Of a DNA stretch of 64,000 nucleotides, positions 26,477 through 35,206 are shown piece by piece. Source of the DNA: Baekduia alba. GTDB lineage: Bacteria > Actinomycetota > Thermoleophilia > Solirubrobacterales > Solirubrobacteraceae. The stretch lies in assembly GCF_028416635.1 (NCBI RefSeq), contig NZ_CP114013.1, positions 2,542,001 to 2,606,000 on the forward strand. The letters run 5' to 3'. The position numbers and the translations under genes are program-made. The first letter of the stretch is position 1, and each line of letters opens with the position of its first letter. The notes beneath the pieces are model-generated. The model saw nothing but the letters and a program-made list of their open reading frames with translations. It did no database searches and was not told where the DNA came from.

Positions 26477-27385
26477 TCAGTAGTAGACCGTCCGGCAACG
26501 GTGCCGGGGGCGGGCCTTGAGGGCCGGGTCCTGGCCGCGGGTCCAGAGCCACATGTCGAGGACGCGGGCGGGGACGCCGAGGCGCTCGCTCAGCAGCTCG
26601 CAGGCGTGGACCGCGCACGCGCGGATCTCACGCTCGGCGCGGCCGGCCGCCAGCAGGTGCTCGCCGTCGATGCGCGCCGCGAGCTCGGGCGCGTAGACCA
26701 GGATCCCGTCGCAGCGCAGGACGTGGGGGACGAGGTTGTCGGCGAAGATCGTCAGCTCGTCGAGGTCGTCGAACCGGGCGACGCCCGCGAGCGCGAGGTC
26801 GTTGCCGACGATCTGCGCGCGCTTGAAGAAGCCGCGGTCGTCGTAGAAGGCCAGCGAGCCGGCGAGGATCGCGGCGAGCCGGTCGGCGCTGCCGCCGGCC
26901 TGGGCGACGACGTCGAGCGTCGAGCGCTCGCCGAGGAAGCGCCCGAGCTCGCGCAGCGCCTGCGCGTAGAGGCTCATCAGCTCGTGGTCGGCCGTCTGGC
27001 CGAGCGTCGCGGCGAGCGTGTCGGTCCGCATCGCGCGCAGGTCGTCGGTGCTCCAGGCGCCGTCGACCCGGAACCGGTCGGCGAGGTTCCAGGCGACGGT
27101 GAAGTAGCCCGACACCGCGCGGCCGGTGGCGGGGTCGACGCGCTTGCGCAGCGTCGGGAACCAGCCCGAGCCGAAGTTGATGGTGTCGAGCGCCAGCGTG
27201 TAGGTCGCGACGTCGGCCGGCGTGCCTTCGAGGTAGTGGCGGACCGGGTCGAGGCCCGGGTCGCTGATCTCCAGCGCGCCGCCGGCGTCGTACAGCGACA
27301 GGCGCTCGTGGTCGATCCGGACCGACTCCGCGGTGGCGGCGACTTGCGCGCAGGACGCGCGGACATGATCGGCGAGGCGGCCCAT
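26477..27385 (-). CDS. Queuosine salvage protein (Qng1/DUF2419 family nucleosidase)
   Basis: A 302-residue protein of the Q-salvage family, which releases queuine from queuosine 5'-phosphate or nucleoside for tRNA modification. Family blocks are LDTINFGSGWFPTLRKR, LTIFADNLVPHVLRCDG, ILVYAPELAARID, the REIRACAVHACELL helix, and a C-terminus reading RPRHRCRTVYY. The ATG at 27385 is chosen because it gives family-like length; upstream sequence on this strand loses codon bias. No queuine transporter or tgt gene lies nearby. The exact substrate is inferred from family knowledge. Confidence 0.85.
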   Translation of the reverse strand: MGRLADHVRASCAQVAATAESVRIDHERLSLYDAGGALEISDPGLDPVRHYLEGTPADVATYTLALDTINFGSGWFPTLRKRVDPATGRAVSGYFTVAWNLADRFRVDGAWSTDDLRAMRTDTLAATLGQTADHELMSLYAQALRELGRFLGERSTLDVVAQAGGSADRLAAILAGSLAFYDDRGFFKRAQIVGNDLALAGVARFDDLDELTIFADNLVPHVLRCDGILVYAPELAARIDGEHLLAAGRAEREIRACAVHACELLSERLGVPARVLDMWLWTRGQDPALKARPRHRCRTVYY

Positions 27386-27405
27386 GACGGACCGCCGCAG
27401 CCTAC

Positions 27406-27984
27406 TCAGCGGCGGACGCGCCCGAAGTCCAGCGCGACCGTCAGCGCGCCCGCGTTCCCGCCCCGCGGCGCGCCGTGCACGACGCCGACGCCGAGGTCGC
27501 GGAAGCCCGGGTCCAGCAGGATCGCGCGGTGCGGCGGGCTGTCGAGCAGGCCGCGCAGGATCGCCTGAGGTGCGCCGGCGCGCGCCTTGCCCCACGCCAG
27601 CGCCTCGCCCAGCCACCACTCGTGGACGCGGCGCAGGTAGCCGGCCCGCTTGACCCGCGACTGCATCGAGCCCGTCCGCGGCGACACGTGGGCGAAGAAG
27701 TCGTGGCCGGCCATGTCGCCGGCATGGCGGCGCGCCGCGAGGCCCAGCCGCGCGTTGGCCCGGACGGGGAGCAGCCCGTGCTGGGCGCGCACCTCGTTGA
27801 TCAGGCACTGCAGCGCGCGGGTCGCGGCGCGCGTGCTCAGGTGCGACGGCGCCGCGCTCGCGTGCGCGCAATGAAGCTCGGCGGCCGCCGCCGGGGATGA
27901 GGAGGCGGCGGCCGCCGCCGCGAAGATTACGGCCTGCAGCAGCCAGAGACGCGTCCATGGATGTCCATGGCCGCGCCGATGCAT
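27406..27984 (-). CDS. CAP-domain (SCP-like/PR-1) extracellular protein
   Basis: A 192-residue protein with a signal peptide (LWLLQAVIFAAAAAASSSPAAAA). The CAP domain blocks are LINEVRAQHGLLPVRAN, AARRHAGDMAGHDFFAHVSP (first His), GEALAWG, SPPHRAILLDPGFRDLGVGV (second His) and a closing beta-strand. Bacterial CAP proteins are secreted and mostly of unknown function. ATG 27984 places the signal peptide correctly; a further upstream start would add residues without signal character. It is divergent from the helicase, and the 157-bp gap shows only the helicase -10 site. Confidence 0.85.
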   Translation of the reverse strand: MHRRGHGHPWTRLWLLQAVIFAAAAAASSSPAAAAELHCAHASAAPSHLSTRAATRALQCLINEVRAQHGLLPVRANARLGLAARRHAGDMAGHDFFAHVSPRTGSMQSRVKRAGYLRRVHEWWLGEALAWGKARAGAPQAILRGLLDSPPHRAILLDPGFRDLGVGVVHGAPRGGNAGALTVALDFGRVRR

Positions 27985-28141
27985 GGCGGCCGCGCCGTTC
28001 AAAGTCCCCCGCACGGTCGCGGTTCTGCCGCAAGTCATCGAACAACTGCGAGGTCCATCGGGAACTGCGCTGGTCTGACCCCTCCAAGTTGTGCACTTGC
28101 GCGTGTCAGGACACCGCCGGGGGCGCGCCTATCCTGGAGAG

Positions 28142-30403
28142 GTGCCGTCCGAAGTGCCGTCCAAGGCTGGCTCAGACCAGCGCGTCGCCGATCTCCTCGA
28201 AGGGCTGAACCCGCCGCAGCGCGACGCCGTCCTGCACGGAGACGGGCCGCTGCTGATCCTCGCCGGCGCCGGGTCGGGCAAGACGCGCGTGCTCACCCAC
28301 CGGGTCGCCTACCTGATCCACACGCAGCGCGCGCGGGCGGGCGAGATCCTGGCGATCACCTTCACGAACAAGGCCGCGGCCGAGATGCGCGAGCGCGTCG
28401 GGCTGCTGCTCGGGCACTCCACGCGCGCGATGTGGGTCATGACGTTCCACTCCGCCTGCGCGCGCATGCTGCGCCAGCACGCCGAGCGGCTGGGCTACAC
28501 CAACCGCTTCACGATCTACGACGCGTCGGACTCGCGGCGGCTGGTCAAGCGCTGCCTGGACCAGCTCGACGTCGACCCCAAGCGGTTCACGCCCGGCGCG
28601 GTCGCCCACCAGATCTCCGACGCCAAGAACAAGCTGCGCTCCGCCGAGGACTACGGGCAGATGGTCGACGGCTACTTCGAGCGCACGGTCGCCGACGCCT
28701 ACAAGCTGTACGAGTCCGAGCTGGTCCGGATGAACGCCATGGACTTCGACGACCTGCTGTTCCGCATGGTCAACCTCCTGGAGCTGTTCCCGGAGGTGCG
28801 GGCGCGGTACAACGAGACGTTCCGCCACGTGCTCGTCGACGAGTACCAGGACACCAACCACGCGCAGTACCGGCTGCTGCAGCTCATCGCCGGCGAGCAC
28901 AAGAACCTTGCGGTGGTCGGCGACGACGCGCAGTCGGTCTACTCGTTCCGCGGCGCGGACATTCGCAACATCCTGGACTTCCAGGACGACTTCGGGCGGG
29001 CGGGGATCCCAGTCGCGGTCGTCAAGCTCGAGCAGAACTACCGCTCCACGCAGACGATCCTCGACGCGTCCAACGCCGTCATCGCGCACAACCGCGCGCA
29101 GATGCACAAGACGCTGTGGACCGACCAGGGCGCCGGCGACCCGGTGATGATCCGCGAGCTCGACGACGAGCACGCCGAGGCGCGCTACGTCCTCGGCGAG
29201 GTCCAGCGGCTGCGCGACGAGGGCGTGTCGCTGGCCGAGATCGCGTGCCTGTACCGGACCAACGCGCAGTCGCGCGTCCTGCAGGACGCGCTGGTGCGCG
29301 CCGACGTGCCGTTCCAGATCATCGGCGGCACGAAGTTCTACGAGCGCTCCGAGGTCAAGGACGCGCTGTCCTACCTGACGCTGCTCGCCAATCCGGCCGA
29401 CGCGATCTCGTTCACGCGCATCGCCAACTCGCCCAAGCGCGGGATCGGCCAGACGTCGCTGTCGCGCGTGCTCGCCCATGCCGAGGCGATGGGGATCTCG
29501 ACGTGGGAGGCCGCGTCGGACCCGGCCGGCGTCCCGGGGCTGGGCACGGCCGCGGTGCGGTCGTTCGACCGCTTCATGTCGGTCATGGAGGGCCTGCGCG
29601 AGCGCGTCGCCGACAACGTCCCGATGGGCGACCTGCTCGAGGCCGTGCTGCACGAGAGCGGCTACCTCGACGCGCTGCAGGCCGAGCGCACGATCGAGGC
29701 GCAGGGGCGGATCGAGAACCTCGAGCAGCTCGTCGAGGTCGCGCGCGAGTTCGACGGCACGCACCGCGCCGAGGAGGACCGGCTCGACGTCTTCCTCCAG
29801 GAGACCGCGCTGCGCTCGGACACCGACACGCGCGTCGACGACGGCGGCATGGTCACGCTCATGACCCTGCACAACGCCAAGGGCCTGGAGTACCCCATCA
29901 TCTTCATGATCGGGATGGAGGAGGGCGTCTTCCCGCACTCCCGGTCGCTGGACGAGGGGACGCTCGAGGAGGAGCGGCGCCTCTGCTACGTCGGGATGAC
30001 GCGGGCGATGCGGTCGCTGACGCTCACGCACGCGCGCCAGCGCAACGTGTTCGGCTCGCGCGCCTACGGGCTGCCGTCGCGGTTCCTGAGCGAGATCCCG
30101 GCCGAGTTCGTCGACCGCCAGGGCGCCCTCGGAAGTTGGGCCCACCATCTCGGCGGCGGCGCGTCGGGCGACCGCGCGATCCGCCCGCGCGCCTCGGCGT
30201 CGTGGGCGTCGATGCGCTCCGAGGCTCCGGAGCCGGCCGCGGGCGCCGGCTTCCGCCTCGGCGACGACGTCCTGCACGCCGCCTTCGGCGAGGGCGTCGT
30301 GACCGGCACCGAGCCCGGCGGCGTCGTCGTCATCCGCTTCGCCCGCGACGGCAGCGAGCGCAAGCTGATGGCCGAGTACGCACCGCTCGAACGACGCGGG
30401 TAG
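28142..30403 (+). CDS. pcrA: ATP-dependent DNA helicase, UvrD/PcrA family
   Basis: Superfamily 1A 3'-5' helicase of 753 residues, acting in nucleotide-excision repair, replication restart and clearing RecA or stalled polymerase. Helicase motifs in order are Q-motif LNPPQRDAV, Walker A AGAGSGKTRVL, ITFTNKAAAEM, Walker B VDEYQDTN, GDDAQSVYSFRGAD, LEQNYRST, MTLHNAKGLEYP and LCYVGMTRA. The C-terminal 50 residues are the Tudor-like RNA-polymerase-binding domain (GDDVLHAAFGEGVV) typical of PcrA. GTG 28142 lies six bases after TATCCT, so the mRNA is probably leaderless. Confidence 0.94.
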   Translation: MPSEVPSKAGSDQRVADLLEGLNPPQRDAVLHGDGPLLILAGAGSGKTRVLTHRVAYLIHTQRARAGEILAITFTNKAAAEMRERVGLLLGHSTRAMWVMTFHSACARMLRQHAERLGYTNRFTIYDASDSRRLVKRCLDQLDVDPKRFTPGAVAHQISDAKNKLRSAEDYGQMVDGYFERTVADAYKLYESELVRMNAMDFDDLLFRMVNLLELFPEVRARYNETFRHVLVDEYQDTNHAQYRLLQLIAGEHKNLAVVGDDAQSVYSFRGADIRNILDFQDDFGRAGIPVAVVKLEQNYRSTQTILDASNAVIAHNRAQMHKTLWTDQGAGDPVMIRELDDEHAEARYVLGEVQRLRDEGVSLAEIACLYRTNAQSRVLQDALVRADVPFQIIGGTKFYERSEVKDALSYLTLLANPADAISFTRIANSPKRGIGQTSLSRVLAHAEAMGISTWEAASDPAGVPGLGTAAVRSFDRFMSVMEGLRERVADNVPMGDLLEAVLHESGYLDALQAERTIEAQGRIENLEQLVEVAREFDGTHRAEEDRLDVFLQETALRSDTDTRVDDGGMVTLMTLHNAKGLEYPIIFMIGMEEGVFPHSRSLDEGTLEEERRLCYVGMTRAMRSLTLTHARQRNVFGSRAYGLPSRFLSEIPAEFVDRQGALGSWAHHLGGGASGDRAIRPRASASWASMRSEAPEPAAGAGFRLGDDVLHAAFGEGVVTGTEPGGVVVIRFARDGSERKLMAEYAPLERRG

Positions 30404-30413
30404 CGTGAGGGCC

Positions 30414-31280
30414 GTGAGCGCGGAGATCATCGACGGCAGGGCGATCGCGGCGAAGGTCCGGGAGGAGGTGGCCCGGGACGTCGAGAGGTTCGTCGCCCGT
30501 CACGGCCGCCCGCCCGGCCTGGCGACGATCCTCGTCGGCGACGACCCGGCCAGCGCGATCTACATCAACGGCAAGCAGAAGGCCTCGCGCGAGGTCGGCA
30601 TCGAGCCGTTCCACCATCAGCTGCCCGCCGACACGCCGACCGAGGAGGTCGAGGCGCTGATCGAGCGGCTCAACGCCGACGACGCCGTCAGCGGCATCCT
30701 CTGCCAGCTGCCGGTTCCCGACCACCTCGACGGCGTCCACCTCACGGGCCTCATCGACGCGCGCAAGGACGTCGACGGGCTGACGCCGCTGAGCGCCGGC
30801 TACCTGGCGCTGGGGCGCGCGGGCCTGCGGCCGTGCACGCCCGCGGGCGTGATGGTGCTGCTCGACGAGGCGGGCGTCGCCCTGGAGGGCCAGCGCGCCG
30901 TCGTCGTGGGGCGCTCCAACCTGTTCGGCAAGCCGATGGCCCAGCTGCTGCTCGGCGCCAACGCGACCGTGACGACCGCGCACTCGCGCACCCAGGACCT
31001 GCCGGGCGTCTGCCGCGAGGCCGACGTCCTGATCGTCGCGGTCGGCCGCGACCGGATGGTCAAGGCCGACTGGGTCAAGCCGGGCGCGGTCGTGATCGAC
31101 GTCGGCATGAACCGCTCCGACGACGGCCTGCACGGCGACGTGGACTTCGAGGACGTCAAGGACGCGGCCTCCTGGATCACGCCGGTCCCGGGCGGCGTCG
31201 GGCCGATGACGATCGCGATGCTGCTGCGCAACACGCTGAACGCCGCCGAGCTGGTCGCGCGGGAGGGCGCGCCGGCATGA
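30414..31280 (+). CDS. folD: Methylenetetrahydrofolate dehydrogenase / cyclohydrolase
   Basis: Bifunctional enzyme interconverting 5,10-methylene-, methenyl- and 10-formyl-tetrahydrofolate, supplying one-carbon units. It has 288 residues with the motifs YINGKQKASREVGI (catalytic Tyr/Lys), CQLPVPDHLDG, DVDGLTP, PCTPAGVMVLL, the NADP-binding VVVGRSNLFGKPMAQLL and PGGVGPMTIAMLL. The GTG at 30414 is preferred over 30405 because it lies seven bases after TAGCGT, which itself overlaps the helicase stop. The next gene overlaps by four bases. Confidence 0.95.
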   Translation: MSAEIIDGRAIAAKVREEVARDVERFVARHGRPPGLATILVGDDPASAIYINGKQKASREVGIEPFHHQLPADTPTEEVEALIERLNADDAVSGILCQLPVPDHLDGVHLTGLIDARKDVDGLTPLSAGYLALGRAGLRPCTPAGVMVLLDEAGVALEGQRAVVVGRSNLFGKPMAQLLLGANATVTTAHSRTQDLPGVCREADVLIVAVGRDRMVKADWVKPGAVVIDVGMNRSDDGLHGDVDFEDVKDAASWITPVPGGVGPMTIAMLLRNTLNAAELVAREGAPA

Positions 31281-31789
31281 GCCGGATGCGGGCCGGGGAG
31301 TGGATCGCGGCCGCCGGCGCGGTCGGGCTCTTCGTGGTGCTGTTCTTCGACTGGTTCGGCGCCAGCAAGGCGACCTACGCGCCCGCGACCCCAGGCGGCA
31401 ACATCGAGACGTTCTCGATTGGATCGCTCTCCGGCTGGTCGACGCTCGGCTGGTTCATGATCGTCCTGCTCTGCGTCCAGATCTTCGGCGGCGGGGTGTT
31501 GGCCTACATGACGGTCAAGCGCGCGTCGCCGGCGTGGCCCGTCGGCGCCGCCGTCCTGAGCTGGCTCGTCGGCAGCCTCATCTTCCTGGTCCTGCTCGTG
31601 CGCGTGACGATCGCTCAGCCCACCGGCTTCGATGAGCTGCTGAGCGTGCAGTGGCCGGCCTACCTCGGCCTCGTCTTCTCCTTCCTGATCCCGCTCGGCG
31701 GCTTCCTCTCGCTCCGCGACGAGCGCACGCACTCGCCCGAGGCGCAGGCCTACATGCCGCCGCCCGCGCGGACCGCGCCGGGCACCTGA
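31277..31789 (+). CDS. Four-span membrane protein, unknown function
   Basis: A 170-residue protein starting at an ATG inside the folD stop (ATGA), so it is coupled to folD. It has four hydrophobic spans: WIAAAGAVGLFVVLFFDWF, GWFMIVLLCVQIFGGGVLAY, VGAAVLSWLVGSLIFLVLLV and AYLGLVFSFLIPLGGFL. The start RAGEWIAAAGA and the spacing of spans resemble small conserved actinobacterial membrane proteins, but I cannot name a function. Confidence 0.75.
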   Translation: MSRMRAGEWIAAAGAVGLFVVLFFDWFGASKATYAPATPGGNIETFSIGSLSGWSTLGWFMIVLLCVQIFGGGVLAYMTVKRASPAWPVGAAVLSWLVGSLIFLVLLVRVTIAQPTGFDELLSVQWPAYLGLVFSFLIPLGGFLSLRDERTHSPEAQAYMPPPARTAPGT

Positions 31790-31799
31790 GCCGGGGCCG

Positions 31800-32007
31800 G
31801 CCGGCCTCGCCCGACGCGGCGTCGACGCTGACGCTGCCCGAGCTGCTCGCCCGCCATGGCCTGGCGGACAAGATCCCGCTGCGGGAGCTGGCACGGCCCG
31901 ACGCCGGCGGCATCTCCATCGAGAAGGCCCGCCGCCTGCTCGGCTACGACCCCGAGTGGTCCTGGCGCGACCACCTCGACGAGCAGGGCCGGCCGCGCAG
32001 CTCGTAG
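31800..32007 (+). pseudogene. C-terminal remnant of an NAD-dependent epimerase/dehydratase
   Basis: In one frame, bases 31830-32007 encode LPELLARHGLADKIPLREL and then GGISIEKARRLLGYDPEWSWRDHL before a TAG stop. The block SIEKARRLLGYxPxxSWRD is the characteristic C-terminus of extended short-chain (GalE-like) sugar-nucleotide epimerases. The Rossmann domain and catalytic YxxxK are absent: the preceding 500 bases belong to the membrane protein in another frame. I read this as the surviving tail of a deleted gene. Confidence 0.6.
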
Positions 32008-32036
32008 CGGCCCGCTCTCCTAAACTCGACGGCTGC

Positions 32037-32321
32037 ATGATCGACCGCGAGCAGGTAGTCCATGTCGCTCGGCTGGCCCGTCTGGAGCTGACCGACGACG
32101 AGGTCGGGAAGATGGCCGCCGAGCTGTCGTCCGTCCTCGGCCACATCGAGAAGATCGGCGAGCTGACGCTCGACGACGTCGCGCCGACGAGCCACGTCGT
32201 CGAGGTCGCCAACGCGCTGCGCGAGGACCTCCCGGTCCCGTGCCTGCCGCGCGAGGTCGCGCTCGCGCAGGCGCCGGCCGTGCAGGACGACGGCTTCCTC
32301 GTCCCGAGCCCGCAGGCATGA
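32037..32321 (+). CDS. gatC: Asp-tRNA(Asn)/Glu-tRNA(Gln) amidotransferase subunit C
   Basis: A 94-residue small subunit that stabilises the GatA-GatB complex. It starts MIDREQVVHVARLARLELTD and contains the ELSSVLGHIEKIGELTLDDV helix and the VVEVANALREDLP segment of the family. The ATG is ten bases after TAAACT. The stop overlaps the gatA ATG (ATGA). It is the first gene of the gatCAB operon. Confidence 0.94.
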   Translation: MIDREQVVHVARLARLELTDDEVGKMAAELSSVLGHIEKIGELTLDDVAPTSHVVEVANALREDLPVPCLPREVALAQAPAVQDDGFLVPSPQA

Positions 32322-33742
32322 CCGATCTCACGACGCTGACCGCCAAGCAGGCGGCCGACGCGATCGGCACGGGCGACCTCGACGCGACCGAGCTGTTCGA
32401 GGCCTACCGCGCCAAGGCGACGGCCGACGATCTCAACGCCTACACCTGGGTCGCCGAGGCGGCGCCGGCACGGGCGGGCAACGGCAGCGCGCCCGCGCCG
32501 CTGGCCGGCGTCCCGCTCGCCGTCAAGGATCTCTTCTGCACCGCGGGCGTGCCGAGCCAGGCCGGCTCGCGCATCCTCGAGGGCTACCTGCCGCCGTACA
32601 CGGCGACCGTGGTCGACCAGCTCGCCGCCGCCGGCGCGCCGCTGCTGGCCAAGACCAACCAGGACGAGTTCGCGATGGGCTCGTCCAACGAGAACTCCGG
32701 CTACGGCCCGACGCTGAACCCGTGGGACCGCACGCGGATCCCAGGCGGCTCGAGCGGGGGCTCGTCGGCCGCCGTCGCCTCCGGCTCGGCGCCGTGGGCG
32801 CTGGGCACCGACACCGGCGGCTCGATCCGCCAGCCCGCGGCGATGACCGGCATCGTCGGCCTCAAGCCGACCTACGGCTCGGTCTCCCGCTACGGGATGA
32901 TCGCGTTCGCGTCGTCGCTGGACCAGGCCGGTCCGCTGACGCGCGACGTCACCGACGCGGCGCTCCTGTACGGCCAGATGACCGGCCGCGACCCGCGCGA
33001 CTCCACGTCGCTGCAGCATCCCGACGCGATCGCGCTGCCGTCCGGCGACCGCCTCGACGGCATCGTGCTCGGCGTCCCGGACACGCTGACCGGCGAGGGC
33101 GTCGAGCCCGGCGTCTTCGCGCGCTTCGAGGAGACGCTGAAGCTCGCCGAGTCCCTCGGCGCGACGATCCGTCGCGTGTCGCTGCCGCATACCGAGTACG
33201 GCATCAGCGCCTACTACGTGATCGCGCCGGCCGAGGCGTCCTCCAACCTCGCCCGCTTCGACGGCGTCCGCTACGGCCGGCGCGTCGAGGCCGACGACCT
33301 CGTCTCGATGTACACCCGGACGCGTCACGACGGCTTCGGCGACGAGGTCAAGCGCCGCATCATGCTCGGGACCTACGCGCTGTCGTCGGGCTACTACGAC
33401 GCGTTCTACGGCAAGGCCCAGCGCGTGCGCACGAAGATCGCCGAGGACTACAAGAACGCCTTCGCCGACGTCGACCTGATCGTGACGCCCACGGCGCCCA
33501 ACGTCGCCTGGGAGCTGGGCGCCAAGAGCGCCGACCCGTTGGCGATGTACCTGGAGGACCTGTTCACGGTGCCGATCTCGCTCGCGGGCCTGCCGGCGAT
33601 CTCGATCCCCAACGGGTTGAGCGACAACCTGCCGGTCGGCTTCCAGATCGCCGGGCCGGCGTTCAGCGAGAACGCGATCCTCGGCGCGGCCTACGCGCTG
33701 GAGCAGGCGATCGGCTTCGACGCAACTCCCGGGAGGGTCTGA
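32318..33742 (+). CDS. gatA: Asp-tRNA(Asn)/Glu-tRNA(Gln) amidotransferase subunit A
   Basis: Glutaminase subunit of the tRNA-dependent amidotransferase, 474 residues, amidase-signature family. The Ser-cisSer-Lys triad lies in PLAVKDLF (Lys), GGSSGGSSAAVASG and TDTGGSIRQPAA (nucleophile Ser in the conserved block). Ammonia released from glutamine passes to GatB. It overlaps gatC by four bases and is followed by gatB after three bases. Confidence 0.97.
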   Translation: MTDLTTLTAKQAADAIGTGDLDATELFEAYRAKATADDLNAYTWVAEAAPARAGNGSAPAPLAGVPLAVKDLFCTAGVPSQAGSRILEGYLPPYTATVVDQLAAAGAPLLAKTNQDEFAMGSSNENSGYGPTLNPWDRTRIPGGSSGGSSAAVASGSAPWALGTDTGGSIRQPAAMTGIVGLKPTYGSVSRYGMIAFASSLDQAGPLTRDVTDAALLYGQMTGRDPRDSTSLQHPDAIALPSGDRLDGIVLGVPDTLTGEGVEPGVFARFEETLKLAESLGATIRRVSLPHTEYGISAYYVIAPAEASSNLARFDGVRYGRRVEADDLVSMYTRTRHDGFGDEVKRRIMLGTYALSSGYYDAFYGKAQRVRTKIAEDYKNAFADVDLIVTPTAPNVAWELGAKSADPLAMYLEDLFTVPISLAGLPAISIPNGLSDNLPVGFQIAGPAFSENAILGAAYALEQAIGFDATPGRV

Positions 33743-33745
33743 GCG

Positions 33746-35202
<1,457 letters not shown>

Positions 35203-35206
<4 letters not shown>

